This document shows, piece after piece, positions 7,877 through 15,588 of a stretch of 18,572 nt of DNA. The stretch is taken from positions 607 to 19,178 of the forward strand of contig DJBY01000105.1 in NCBI GenBank assembly GCA_002430605.1. Direction: 5' to 3'. The translations under genes were made by a program, and so were the position numbers. The stretch's first letter is position 1. Each line of letters opens with the position of its first letter. The stretch comes from Opitutia bacterium UBA5964 (GTDB lineage Bacteria; Verrucomicrobiota; Verrucomicrobiia; Opitutales; Coraliomargaritaceae). The notes under the pieces are model-generated. The model searched no databases and had not been told where the DNA came from. It was given only the letters and a program-made list of their open reading frames with translations.

Positions 7877-8575
7877 ATGTCTGACTCTGGAACCCTCACA
7901 CTCGTCGCCGCACCCATCGGAAATCTTTCCGACATCACTCCACGTGCCATCGAAGTGCTTACAGCCGCCACTTACATTGCCTGCGAAGACACCCGTGTCA
8001 CTGGCAAGCTGCTGAGTAAACTCAACATCGTGAACAGCGGCAAACTGATCTCTTACCGCGAGCAAAACGAAAACTACATGGCGAGCGAAATCGCCGACCG
8101 TATGGAAGCGGGCGAAGACATTGCACTGATCGCCGACGCCGGCACGCCCGCCATCAGCGACCCCGGATTTCGTCTCGTGCGCGAGTGTCGCAAGCGCGGG
8201 CTCAAGGTCACTACTGCGCCCGGCGTCAGCGCCGTGATTACCGCCCTGTCACTCTCTGGGCTGCCGAGCGATTCATTCCTCTACGTCGGCTTCCTCGCCC
8301 CCAAGAGCGCCGCGCGCAAACGCTTTTTCGAAGCGCAGCAACACTCCGAATACACCGTCATCATCTACGAATCCTGCCATCGCATTGGCAAGTTCCTCAA
8401 CGACCTAGTGGCGACCCTTGGCCCCGACCGCTGCATCAGTGTCTGTCGCGAGCTCACTAAGCTCCACGAGACCGTGCACACTGGGCCAGCCGGCGAGGTG
8501 CGCGACCGCGTTGCCCAAGGCAGCCAAAAAGGCGAATTCGTCGTCTGCATCGCCAAGGCGGGCTTCGAACTGTAG
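7877..8575 (+). CDS. rsmI: 16S rRNA (cytidine(1402)-2'-O)-methyltransferase
   Basis: RsmI 2'-O-methylates C1402 in the decoding centre of 16S rRNA using S-adenosylmethionine. The tetrapyrrole-methylase-type fold is clear: LTLVAAPIGNLSDITPRA at 7-24, ACEDTR at 35-40, LISYREQNE at 57-65, IADAGTPAISDPG at 85-97 and APGVSA at 114-119, then YESCHRI and CRELTKLHE in the second half. At 232 residues it is shorter than the roughly 280-residue E. coli enzyme; it stops after the methyltransferase domain and lacks the C-terminal helical extension. It appears to be transcribed alone, 38 bp after the 7804 terminator, with a short leader and no Shine-Dalgarno sequence. Confidence 0.96.
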   Translation: MSDSGTLTLVAAPIGNLSDITPRAIEVLTAATYIACEDTRVTGKLLSKLNIVNSGKLISYREQNENYMASEIADRMEAGEDIALIADAGTPAISDPGFRLVRECRKRGLKVTTAPGVSAVITALSLSGLPSDSFLYVGFLAPKSAARKRFFEAQQHSEYTVIIYESCHRIGKFLNDLVATLGPDRCISVCRELTKLHETVHTGPAGEVRDRVAQGSQKGEFVVCIAKAGFEL

Positions 8576-8739
8576 CTCGAAGGCACAAGCAGGTGCTGCT
8601 CTCCCCGCAAAGTGACGATGAAGCTAAAAAAGGTTCCTCGCCGATTAGTGGGAAAGTCTCGATTGGAACGACAGACCGCTTTATCTAAGAAGCAACGGTC
8701 CCTGCTGGGGGGGCTTGTAGAGCCATTGACCGCGATAGG

Positions 8740-8762
8740 AATGTGGGCGAATCGCCCACATT
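8740..8762. repeat. Short palindrome, GGGCGANTCGCCC family, copy 1
   Basis: Perfect 11-base arms (AATGTGGGCGA at 8740-8750 and TCGCCCACATT at 8752-8762) surround a single central A. It shares the GGGCGA-N-TCGCCC core with three other copies in the window. Confidence 0.75.
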
Positions 8763-8781
8763 TATCCTGTATTGCTGCAAT

Positions 8782-8800
8782 GGAGGGCGAGTCGCCCTCC
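8782..8800. repeat. Short palindrome, GGGCGANTCGCCC family, copy 2
   Basis: Perfect 9-base arms (GGAGGGCGA at 8782-8790 and TCGCCCTCC at 8792-8800) surround a central G. Relative to the other copies the arm bases differ symmetrically (A for T on one side, T for A on the other), so pairing is kept. Confidence 0.75.
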
Positions 8801-8836
8801 CTCCTTTACCCTCCCCACTAATCGACCATGAACAAA

Positions 8837-8868
8837 AAAAGCCCCGACCATTTCTGGCCGAGGCTTTT
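8837..8868 (-). terminator. Intrinsic terminator of cysK
   Basis: Read on the minus strand, a 13-bp stem with two G-U pairs (8868-8856 with 8849-8837) closes a six-base loop and ends in a T-run (seven As at 8834-8840 on the plus strand). It lies 26 bp beyond the cysK stop. The plus-strand reading also ends in TTTT, so it may stop rsmI read-through as well. Confidence 0.88.
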
Positions 8869-8893
8869 GTTTTAAATTGATTGAGCAGAGCGC

Positions 8894-9856
8894 TTAGCTA
8901 GCAGTCGCAGTCATCATCTCTTCGCGGGCCTTTTCAGCCAGCGGCGTGCTCAGGTAGCGTTCGCCGAAGCTGCAGCCGATTGTCACGATTGTTTTGCCGG
9001 CCATCTCAGGACGCTTGGCAAGCTCCATCGCAGCCCACACATTGGCGCCCGTGGAGATGCCGCCGAGGATGCCGTCCTTTTCTGCCAGTGCTTGCGCAGT
9101 GGCAAAGGCGTCTTCGTTGGAGACCTTGATCACCTCGTCGATGATATCGACATTACAATTCTTAGGAATGAAGCCTGCGCCAATGCCTTGGATCTTGTGC
9201 GGACCAGGCGCACCACCGGAGAGAACCGGACTCGCTTCGGGCTCAACTGCGACGACGAAAAGCTCCTTGCGCGACTTGATGACCTCTGACACGCCAGTAA
9301 TGGTGCCACCGGTGCCGACGCCGGCAACGAATGCATCGATCTTGCCGTCGGTTGCCTCCCAGATTTCTTCAGCAGTCGTCTGGCGGTGCGCTTCAGGATT
9401 GGCAGGATTCTCAAATTGTTGCGGCATGTAGGCCTTTTCCCCGTATTCTTCGACCAGCTCACTGGCGCGTGCAATTGCACCGCCCATGCCCTTTGCACCA
9501 GGCGTCAGCACGATCTCGGCACCGAGCATTCGGAGCAGCACACGGCGCTCGACCGACATTGTTTCAGGCATTGTCAGGATCAACTTATAACCCTTGGCAG
9601 CACAGACGAATGCCAGTGCGATACCGGTATTACCCGAAGTCGGCTCAATGATGATGCTATCTGGGCCGATCTTACCATCGCGCTCGCCTGCTTCGATCAT
9701 TGCCTTACCGATACGGTCTTTAACGCTGGCAAGTGGATTGAAGAATTCACACTTCAAGTAGATGTCTGCGTTCAGACCCGCAGTAGTGTTGTTGATTTTA
9801 ACCAGTGGCGTATTGCCGACTGTTTCGATAATAGAGTTAAATAATTTGCTGCTCAT
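8894..9856 (-). CDS. cysK: Cysteine synthase A (O-acetylserine sulfhydrylase)
   Basis: CysK makes cysteine from O-acetylserine and sulfide with pyridoxal phosphate. The PLP lysine is K46 in NPLASVKDRIG (40-50), the substrate loop is EPTSGNTGIA at 71-80, the phosphate-binding glycine loop is GVGTGGTITGV in the middle of the protein, and GISTGANVWAAM lies in the last third. The 320-residue length is usual for the A-type enzyme, and there is no C-terminal CBS domain, which argues against cystathionine beta-synthase. It is transcribed alone: 155 bp separate it from infA upstream, and it has its own terminator downstream. Its C-terminus (ATAS) does not end in Ile, the residue CysK proteins that bind their substrate-side partner CysE usually recognise from CysE; no cysE is nearby. 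Confidence 0.96.
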   Translation of the reverse strand: MSSKLFNSIIETVGNTPLVKINNTTAGLNADIYLKCEFFNPLASVKDRIGKAMIEAGERDGKIGPDSIIIEPTSGNTGIALAFVCAAKGYKLILTMPETMSVERRVLLRMLGAEIVLTPGAKGMGGAIARASELVEEYGEKAYMPQQFENPANPEAHRQTTAEEIWEATDGKIDAFVAGVGTGGTITGVSEVIKSRKELFVVAVEPEASPVLSGGAPGPHKIQGIGAGFIPKNCNVDIIDEVIKVSNEDAFATAQALAEKDGILGGISTGANVWAAMELAKRPEMAGKTIVTIGCSFGERYLSTPLAEKAREEMMTATAS

Positions 9857-9964
9857 AATTGGTAAATAAGAGATTAAATGAATGAGCCCACTAGTTCATC
9901 CCGATTGTATAACGAGGCAAGCATTGATCGCATTCCATCAGCAAAAGCTGAGCTACAGGCACAA

Positions 9965-9989
9965 AAAAACACCGACTAGCGGTGCTTTT
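9965..9989 (-). terminator. Intrinsic terminator of infA
   Basis: On the minus strand the stem AAAAGCACCG (9989-9980) pairs with CGGTGTTTTT (9974-9965) around a five-base loop, followed by a T-run (seven As at 9963-9969 on the plus strand). It lies 23 bp beyond the infA stop and separates infA from cysK. Confidence 0.85.
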
Positions 9990-10011
9990 AGAAATCGAGT
10001 AACCGAAATGG

Positions 10012-10293
<282 letters not shown>

Positions 10294-10468
10294 AAATGAT
10301 CAATAATAAATCGGGGAGGGAAGCGGATTGACACCGAAAGTCAAGGACTCTCTCTACTAGCAAAAATCGTTAAAAGTTTAAAAGGCGGAAAGTTTGCACA
10401 TTCTGCCCCCTACTCAGACGATTCCAGCCTTTATCTCCTCCCCCGACCCCGCTTTAACTCTCTCCATC
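10294..10468. promoter_or_regulatory. Divergent intergenic region between infA and tadA
   Basis: This 175-bp gap serves infA (minus) and tadA (plus). It includes an AT-rich patch at 10366-10382 and the interrupted palindrome TTGAC-N7-GTCAA (10328-10344), which places a TTGAC(A/T) -35-like hexamer on each strand. I could not match either to a good -10 at normal spacing, so promoter placement is tentative. Confidence 0.35.
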
Positions 10469-11032
10469 ATGCAAGCAGACTGCCCATTCGAAAAAATCTA
10501 CCCATCAGCGCTCAACCGCGATGCCGACTACTTCATGGCACATGCCTACAATGAAGCGATCGAAGCGTGGAAAAAGGACGAGGTGCCAATCGGGGCAGTG
10601 ATCGAATATAACGGCCAGATCATCGCATCTGCACACAATCAATCCCGTTCTAGCAATGACCCCACCGCCCACGCCGAGATCCTCGCGATCTCCCAAGCTG
10701 CGAGCTTCATTGGTGATTGGCGGCTCAACGAGTGCACGCTCTATGTCACTAAAGAGCCCTGCCCGATGTGCTCTGGCGCGCTCGTCATTGCACGCATTGG
10801 CAAAGTTTATTACGGCCTCCCCGATTTGCGTATGGGTTGCGTTGGCGGGGCGCTCGACCTCGGCGCTCTCCCAGATAGCAATCACAACTTCAAGTCCGTC
10901 AGCGGCATCCTGCAGGAGTTGAACCACGACATTTTAAAAGCCTTCTTTGAAAAAAAGCGCCTAGCTAATGTTGCTAAAAAAGCGAACGCCCTGAAAGATA
11001 ACACGTCACCGTCCGCAGGCACGAGTGAGTGA
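10469..11032 (+). CDS. tadA: Nucleoside deaminase, probable tRNA adenosine(34) deaminase
   Basis: TadA converts adenosine 34 to inosine in tRNA-Arg(ACG). Zinc-site and catalytic residues are visible, numbered from the chosen start: H68-A69-E70 and PCPMCSGAL with C98 and C101. The following IARIGKVYYGLPDLRMGCVGGALDLG region fits the family, although the sequence is more diverged from E. coli TadA than the zinc site alone suggests, so another nucleoside or guanine deaminase is possible. I chose the ATG at 10469 because it begins 187 residues close to the family length. The frame extends to a TTG at 10394, which would add 25 Pro/Ser/Thr-rich residues with no similarity to the family. The C-terminus is a Lys/Ala/Ser tail. 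Confidence 0.85.
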   Translation: MQADCPFEKIYPSALNRDADYFMAHAYNEAIEAWKKDEVPIGAVIEYNGQIIASAHNQSRSSNDPTAHAEILAISQAASFIGDWRLNECTLYVTKEPCPMCSGALVIARIGKVYYGLPDLRMGCVGGALDLGALPDSNHNFKSVSGILQELNHDILKAFFEKKRLANVAKKANALKDNTSPSAGTSE

Positions 11033-11133
11033 GCAGCGCAATAGCAACGGCATCTTGTCGCTTTCCATCCGTAAGACCAAGCGACTGGAAGCCGCTTCGA
11101 CACTAAAAAGCAAAAAAGGGCCCAACAAGTACA

Positions 11134-11149
11134 GCTGTCGTTTGACAGC
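11134..11149 (+). promoter_or_regulatory. Perfect hairpin upstream of sodA
   Basis: GCTGTC (11134-11139) and GACAGC (11144-11149) pair around a GTTT loop, 65 bp before the sodA start. The right half contains TTGACA (11142-11147), a consensus -35 hexamer, but the downstream bases give no good -10 at 16-18 spacing. It could be an operator or an mRNA hairpin. A further inverted repeat (GTCGCTT 11057, AAGCGAC 11079) lies upstream after tadA. Confidence 0.35.
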
Positions 11150-11213
11150 GCTCTAAGATACTCGCAACTTTCATTACTCTCTCCATTAACCAGAATAGAA
11201 AATAATACATACC

Positions 11214-11840
11214 ATGGCTTACGAACTACCAGAACTTGACTACGCATACGATGGGCTCGAACCACACATTGATGCACGCACGATGGAAATCCATCACAGC
11301 AAGCACCACAATGCATATATCACGAATGTGAACGCAGCGCTCGCTGGCACTGAGTTTGAAGGCAAATCCGTCTGCGAACTCGTTTCAAATCTTTCTGCAC
11401 TCCCCGAAAGTATCCGTGGCGCAGTCCGCAACAACGGTGGAGGCCACGCCAACCATAGCTTCTTCTGGAAGGTGCTCAGTCCAACTGGCGGCGGCGCTCC
11501 TAAGGGCGAACTCGCTGCAGCAATCGACGCTGAGCTCGGTGGTTTTGACGCATTTAAGGAAGCCTTCGCCAAAGCAGGCGCGACCCGTTTCGGCAGCGGT
11601 TGGGCTTGGCTCGTCGTGAAAGCAGACGGCAGTCTCGCAGTGACGTCGACCCCCAATCAAGATAGCCCATGCATGACGGGAGTCGCTGATGTTGAAGGTA
11701 AGCCAGTGATCGCGCTCGACGTATGGGAGCACGCTTACTACCTGAAGTATCAGAACATGCGCCCAAGCTACATCGCTGCATTCTGGGATGTAGTCGATTG
11801 GGACGCCGCTGAAGCGAACTACCAAAAAGCGAAAGCGTAA
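11214..11840 (+). CDS. sodA: Superoxide dismutase, manganese type
   Basis: The enzyme dismutates superoxide to hydrogen peroxide and oxygen. Metal ligands are visible as H27, H81, D169 and H173 in the expected contexts (MEIHHSKHHNAYI, GGHANHSFFW, LDVWEHAYYLKYQN). G77 and Q149 (TPNQDSP) occupy the positions that distinguish Mn enzymes from Fe enzymes in E. coli numbering, so manganese or dual-metal use is more likely than strict Fe. The 208-residue length is typical and there is no signal peptide, so it is cytoplasmic. It is a single gene: a 181-bp gap with a hairpin lies upstream, and a strong terminator shared with rlmF lies downstream. The leader is AT-rich with no Shine-Dalgarno sequence. 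Confidence 0.96.
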   Translation: MAYELPELDYAYDGLEPHIDARTMEIHHSKHHNAYITNVNAALAGTEFEGKSVCELVSNLSALPESIRGAVRNNGGGHANHSFFWKVLSPTGGGAPKGELAAAIDAELGGFDAFKEAFAKAGATRFGSGWAWLVVKADGSLAVTSTPNQDSPCMTGVADVEGKPVIALDVWEHAYYLKYQNMRPSYIAAFWDVVDWDAAEANYQKAKA

Positions 11841-11886
11841 GCGTAGCCCCCAGCCGAAGGGCTGAGGTGACTGACATTTAAAAGCA

Positions 11887-11919
11887 ACAGCCGCTGGTTC
11901 ATATCCAGCGGCTGTTTTG
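11887..11919. terminator. Bidirectional terminator between sodA and rlmF
   Basis: A perfect 12-bp stem (AACAGCCGCTGG at 11887-11898 with CCAGCGGCTGTT at 11906-11917) closes a seven-base loop and ends in TTTT. It lies 47 bp after the sodA stop and 11 bp beyond the rlmF stop on the other strand, where AAAA on the plus strand supplies Ts, so it can serve both converging genes. Confidence 0.88.
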
Positions 11920-11929
11920 TGCATACATT

Positions 11930-12853
11930 CTAATCCCGAAAACGCCACGCGAGGAGTCGGCTTATCTTTTGGCCTTGGCTCATTGGAATCACCTCGACTT
12001 GCTTGGCATCGCACTGGCTGAGGACTTTCTTCAACACGCATAAATGCTCCCCTTTCGAGACTAAACTAGTGAACCAGCCTACTTGTGCCGCGAACTCAAC
12101 GCTCTCACGAATCATCTGCGTAATAAACACCACTTCGCCACCGAGGCACCAGAGCTCCGCCTGCTGCCCACCGAAGTTTAACCTAGCTGGGCCATTCGCA
12201 GGACGCCCCTTAGTTAGGTTTTTCTGTTTTCGTTGGGTGCTTGTCTGTGCGGCTTCCAGCGAAACATGAAAGGGTGGATTGCACATTGTCAGGTCGAAAT
12301 AATCACCCTTGCGGATGATGCCTTTAAAAATCGAGCTAGGTTCCTTTTGTTGCACCACCTTCACCAACTTGCTCAAGCATGGATTCGATTCGACGATCAA
12401 ACATGCGGTCTTCACCGAGACAGGGTCGATATCGGTCGCGACAAATTTCCAGCCATAGCTCTGACTACCGATAATAGGATAGATGCAATTCGCGCCTGTG
12501 CCAATATCGAGCACACGCACCTGCTTGCCCGTTGGCACCTTCCCCGACTCAGTCAAGAGATCTGCCACATAATGAATATAATCCGCCCGCCCCGGAATGG
12601 GAGGACACAAATAGCCAGCTGGTATCATCCAATGCTTAATCTGATAGGTTTGCGCTAGTAATGCTTGGTTCAAACACCGCACCGCGGCGGGATCAGCAAA
12701 TTCGATGGTCGGTTCGCCTGAAGGGTTTAGGCGCACATAGGAGTTCAGTTCCGCACACACCTCACACAGGGCGATGAAGTCATAACGACCCTGATGCGGG
12801 TTGCGCGGGTGCAACAAGCCCGTCGGCTGTGTATTCTGTTTCGGCTTAGGCAT
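11930..12853 (-). CDS. rlmF: 23S rRNA (adenine(1618)-N(6))-methyltransferase
   Basis: RlmF N6-methylates A1618 in 23S rRNA. The family's N-terminal signature LHPRNPHQGRYDF is at 14-26, followed by the SAM-binding DIGTGANCIYP at 116-126 and the N6-adenine methyltransferase motif IV, NPPFH, at 192-196. The family's RLNFGGQQAELWC stretch follows near 224-236, before the C-terminal strand region (ISRLLAWRF). The length of 307 residues is normal. It is transcribed alone and converges with sodA. Its start lies opposite a 252-bp gap containing two palindromes and the leader of the pilT genes. Confidence 0.95.
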   Translation of the reverse strand: MPKPKQNTQPTGLLHPRNPHQGRYDFIALCEVCAELNSYVRLNPSGEPTIEFADPAAVRCLNQALLAQTYQIKHWMIPAGYLCPPIPGRADYIHYVADLLTESGKVPTGKQVRVLDIGTGANCIYPIIGSQSYGWKFVATDIDPVSVKTACLIVESNPCLSKLVKVVQQKEPSSIFKGIIRKGDYFDLTMCNPPFHVSLEAAQTSTQRKQKNLTKGRPANGPARLNFGGQQAELWCLGGEVVFITQMIRESVEFAAQVGWFTSLVSKGEHLCVLKKVLSQCDAKQVEVIPMSQGQKISRLLAWRFRD

Positions 12854-12927
12854 GATCAGTAGTATTCAAAAGCAAACACATCGGCCATCGCGCTGCTGCG
12901 CCACGCTAAAAATTAGAACTAAAGGAG

Positions 12928-12946
12928 CGTGGGCGACTCGCCCACG
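12928..12946. repeat. Short palindrome, GGGCGANTCGCCC family, copy 3
   Basis: Perfect 9-base arms CGTGGGCGA (12928-12936) and TCGCCCACG (12938-12946) surround a central C. Confidence 0.75.
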
Positions 12947-12957
12947 GCATACAACCA

Positions 12958-12976
12958 CGTGGGCGACTCGCCCACG
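12958..12976. repeat. Short palindrome, GGGCGANTCGCCC family, copy 4
   Basis: Identical to copy 3 over all 19 bases (arms 12958-12966 and 12968-12976, central C). The two lie 30 bases apart centre to centre, forming a pair, as do copies 1 and 2 (40 bases). Confidence 0.75.
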
Positions 12977-13011
12977 CTACATTATCACACGTGAATACGA
13001 AGCCCCGAACT

Positions 13012-13070
13012 CCCCCTCTCATTGTTTGATAAGGGGGTTGATTCCCCCAGCATTCTTTATAAATAAAGAA
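13012..13070 (+). promoter_or_regulatory. Alternative hairpins and an 18-bp palindrome upstream of the pilT genes
   Basis: CCCCCT (13012-13017) can pair with AGGGGG (13032-13037). The same G-run can instead pair with CCCCC (13044-13048) around TTGATT, so the two hairpins exclude each other. Just downstream is a perfect palindrome, TTCTTTAT-AA-ATAAAGAA (13053-13070), whose centre resembles a -10 element and which ends 35 bp before the start codon. There is no T-run after either hairpin. An operator or promoter site is plausible; no regulator was identified. Confidence 0.4.
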
Positions 13071-13105
13071 GACTTCGAAAATCCCCAAAACATCTCTCCA
13101 CATTT

Positions 13106-14479
13106 ATGCGTCCGGAAATCCACTGGCTCCTCCATTTCTGCCTAGAAAATCAACTACTCACCGAGGGCCAAATCATTGGCATGGTGTCTAACCTCGCCCC
13201 AACCACAGACGTACACGCCTGTGCCAAGTTACTTGTGAACTCTGGTTGGATTGCAGACACCGCCTTTCTTGACAGTGCCGTCGAGGCCTCGATTAAAAAT
13301 ACGCAGGACGGCTTTGATCTCCCGGTGCTGCCTGGATTATCGTCCGCAGACACACACAGTAATGTCGCAGGGTTCCCCGATTTCTCAACATTCAATCATC
13401 TGAACGACGACGACCTGCGAGTAGCCATTCGCAGTCTCTTCACGCAGTGTCAAAGTATAGGCGCGAGCGACCTGCACCTGACCGGAGGTGCCCGCCCGCG
13501 GATGCGCCACCATCGCCGAATCGTCTATCTCAGCAATGCGCCACTCACAGATGCCCTTGCCAGACGAATCAACTACCTACCCCTCACACCTGAGCAGCGG
13601 CAGCGATTCGAAACTGATTGGGACTTGGACTATGCGCTGACTATCGATGATGAAACTGCGGGCTTTAAGATGCGTTTCCGCGCCAACCTGATGGAGCAAA
13701 AGAAAGGCATCTCTGGCGTCTATCGAATCGTGGCGGATCGCTTGATGAGCTTGGAGGAGCTCGGATTCCCGAATGCGGACAATATTCGCAAACTACTCAA
13801 CTACCACAATGGCATTATTCTGGTAACTGGCCCGGTCGGAAGCGGCAAAACCACCACACTTGCTAGCCTCGTCAACGAACTGAATCAAACGCGCAAGGAT
13901 CACATTATCACCGTGGAAGATCCCATCGAAGTGATGCAGCATTCAGCCAACAGCATCGTCACTCAGCGGCAAGTCGGCAAACATACCGAGTCCTTTAAGT
14001 CTGCCTTGAAATCCGCCCTGCGCGAAGACCCTGACATTATTATTATCGGTGAGATGCGTGACTTGGAAACAATCGAGATGGCAGTCACTGCGGCAGAAAC
14101 AGGCCACCTCGTCATTGCGACCATGCACACCCGAGATGCCGCATCCACCTTGAATCGGATGCTCGACGTGTTTCCACCCAGCCAGCAAAACCAAATCCGC
14201 GCAATGACTGCCGGTTCCCTGCGTGGCATCGTCTGCCAGCGCTTAATCCCCAGCGTGGATGACGAGGTTGTACTCGCCTGCGAACTGCTCGTCAACACCA
14301 CCGCCGTGGCCAATATCATTCGTGACTCCAAAGAGACCGGCCTAGAAAGTGCCATGCAGTCTGGCAAGCAACTCGGCATGCTCACCATGAACGATTCCGT
14401 GCAAGCACTGCTCGACCTAGGCAAGATCACACCTGAAGTCGCCGCTGAGAATATGTTTAATGCGGAAAGTAACGCCTAG
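13106..14479 (+). CDS. PilT/PilU-type type IV pilus ATPase with N-terminal extension
   Basis: This is a hexameric motor ATPase of the secretion-ATPase superfamily, expected at the inner-membrane base of a type IV pilus. Walker A is GPVGSGKTTT at 242-251, the Asp-box region ITVEDPIE lies at 268-275, Walker B is DIIIIGEMRD at 310-319 and the His-box is TMHTRDA at 339-345. The C-terminal ELLVNTTAVANIIRDSK stretch corresponds to the PilT AIRNLIRE region. It is 457 residues long, about 100 more than canonical PilT, because of an N-terminal helical segment (1-100). That segment (LLTEGQIIGMV, LLVNSGWIADTAFLDSAV) looks like the N-terminal domain of GspE/PilB-type ATPases; this is inference. It is the first of two adjacent pilT-type genes, 25 bp apart, which suggests joint work in retraction, as with PilT and PilU. 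Confidence 0.9.
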   Translation: MRPEIHWLLHFCLENQLLTEGQIIGMVSNLAPTTDVHACAKLLVNSGWIADTAFLDSAVEASIKNTQDGFDLPVLPGLSSADTHSNVAGFPDFSTFNHLNDDDLRVAIRSLFTQCQSIGASDLHLTGGARPRMRHHRRIVYLSNAPLTDALARRINYLPLTPEQRQRFETDWDLDYALTIDDETAGFKMRFRANLMEQKKGISGVYRIVADRLMSLEELGFPNADNIRKLLNYHNGIILVTGPVGSGKTTTLASLVNELNQTRKDHIITVEDPIEVMQHSANSIVTQRQVGKHTESFKSALKSALREDPDIIIIGEMRDLETIEMAVTAAETGHLVIATMHTRDAASTLNRMLDVFPPSQQNQIRAMTAGSLRGIVCQRLIPSVDDEVVLACELLVNTTAVANIIRDSKETGLESAMQSGKQLGMLTMNDSVQALLDLGKITPEVAAENMFNAESNA

Positions 14480-14504
14480 CCCCCCAAAAAAGAGAATTTG
14501 ATAG

Positions 14505-15548
14505 ATGAACGAATTGGATACACTGCTGACTGACATGCTCGCCAAAGGAGGCTCCGACCTCCATCTCGCCGTCGACTCACCCCCAAAGACGCGAATCGAT
14601 GGGGTCATCCATCTGCTCAACGAGCAACCGATCGGCGCACGCGAAATGGAAGCGCTACTCAAAGAAGTCACCCCTGCTCACCGCTGGGAGACCTTCATGC
14701 GAACGGGCGATGTGGACCTCGCGCATGAGATCCCAGGACAAGCGCGCTTCCGCATGAACCTGTTTAAAAACAGCTGGGGCATGGCCTCCGTCCTGCGCCA
14801 GATTCCGTCCCGAATTTCCAGCATCGCAGAGCTCGACTTACCCGTCGCATTGAAGGCGCTCGCCTCCTACCAAAACGGTTTGGTGCTGGTTACGGGGCCT
14901 ACCGGCAGTGGCAAGTCAACGACGCTGGCGGCCATCATCAACCACATCAACGAAACCTCGCAGAAGCAGATTATCACAATCGAAGATCCGGTCGAATTTG
15001 CTCATGACGATAAAAAAAGTACTATCATTCACCGTGAAGTGGGTGAGCACACGCGCTCTTTCAGCGCCGGGCTCAAGGGTGCGATGCGCGCCGACCCCGA
15101 TGTCATTTTGATTGGAGAAATGCGCGATATGGAAACCGTTCGCCTAGCACTCAATTGCGCAGCAATGGGGATGCTGGTTTTTGCCACACTGCATACCAAC
15201 AATGCCACCAAGACGATTGACCGCATCATTGATGCTTTCCCTGCCAACGAACAAAATCAAATCCGCATCATGCTGGCTGAGTCCCTCCGCGGCATCGTCT
15301 CGCAGCTATTGTGCCAGAAGAAGGACGGCGGCCGTGTCGCCGCGCATGAAATCCTTCTCACACATGGCGCACTGCCGAACTGTATTCGCATGCACTCGCT
15401 CTCCAACATTCGCAACATAATCGACCAAAATCGGGCTCAAGGCATGATCTCGATGGATGCCTCACTCAGTAAATTACTGCAAGCAGGTCTGATCACCGAA
15501 AAAGAAGCCTATATGAAGGCGATCGATAAGACACGTTTCAAAGCCTAA
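14505..15548 (+). CDS. pilT: Type IV pilus twitching motility ATPase PilT
   Basis: PilT powers retraction of type IV pili. The 347-residue length and start (SDLHLAVDSPPKTRIDG at 17-33) match canonical PilT. Walker A is GPTGSGKST at 131-139, the Asp-box is ITIEDPVEF at 157-165, Walker B is DVILIGEMRD at 199-208 and the His-box is ATLHTNNA at 227-234. Where PilT usually has AIRNLIRE, this protein reads ALPNCIRM, followed by an IRNII block; the retraction motif is therefore altered though the length is kept. It follows the longer paralogue by 25 bp, and a weak purine-rich AAGAGAA lies about 10 nt before the ATG, unlike most starts in the window. The gene is probably in the same transcript, and the small membrane protein after it (40 bp) may be too. 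Confidence 0.92.
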   Translation: MNELDTLLTDMLAKGGSDLHLAVDSPPKTRIDGVIHLLNEQPIGAREMEALLKEVTPAHRWETFMRTGDVDLAHEIPGQARFRMNLFKNSWGMASVLRQIPSRISSIAELDLPVALKALASYQNGLVLVTGPTGSGKSTTLAAIINHINETSQKQIITIEDPVEFAHDDKKSTIIHREVGEHTRSFSAGLKGAMRADPDVILIGEMRDMETVRLALNCAAMGMLVFATLHTNNATKTIDRIIDAFPANEQNQIRIMLAESLRGIVSQLLCQKKDGGRVAAHEILLTHGALPNCIRMHSLSNIRNIIDQNRAQGMISMDASLSKLLQAGLITEKEAYMKAIDKTRFKA

Positions 15549-15588
15549 GCAAACCAATCGCATTGCATTTGCTATTAGACTCGCTCCA

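Larger units (their letters stand above)
8633..8833. mobile_element. Possible MITE-like element with about 20-bp terminal inverted repeats
   Basis: The left arm at 8633-8652 and the right arm at 8814-8833 are inverted copies matching at 17 of 20 bases, including an 11-base perfect block (CGATTAGTGGG at 8642-8652, CCCACTAATCG at 8814-8824). They flank 161 bp that encodes no recognisable protein and contains two short palindromes. The structure fits a non-autonomous miniature element. I could not find a clean target-site duplication, and only one copy is in the window, so mobility is inferred. Confidence 0.45.
8576..8893. other. 318-bp convergent gap between rsmI and cysK
   Basis: This gene-free stretch holds a 201-bp inverted-repeat-bounded element (8633-8833), two short perfect palindromes (8740-8762 and 8782-8800) and the cysK terminator (8837-8868). 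A 69-codon frame starting near 8612 spans the repeats but shows no protein family features and is not annotated. Confidence 0.7.

Noticed and set aside
8612..8821. A 69-codon plus-strand frame after rsmI
   Set aside because: It runs across the inverted-repeat element and both palindromes, has no family features, and its composition follows the repeats. It is most likely not a gene.
10394..10468. A longer N-terminus for TadA starting at a TTG
   Set aside because: The extra 25 residues are Pro/Ser/Thr-rich and outside the family fold, and TTG is a weak start.
11385..12041. A 218-codon minus-strand frame across sodA and the shared terminator
   Set aside because: It covers sodA in antisense, the terminator and the end of rlmF, and shows no protein family.
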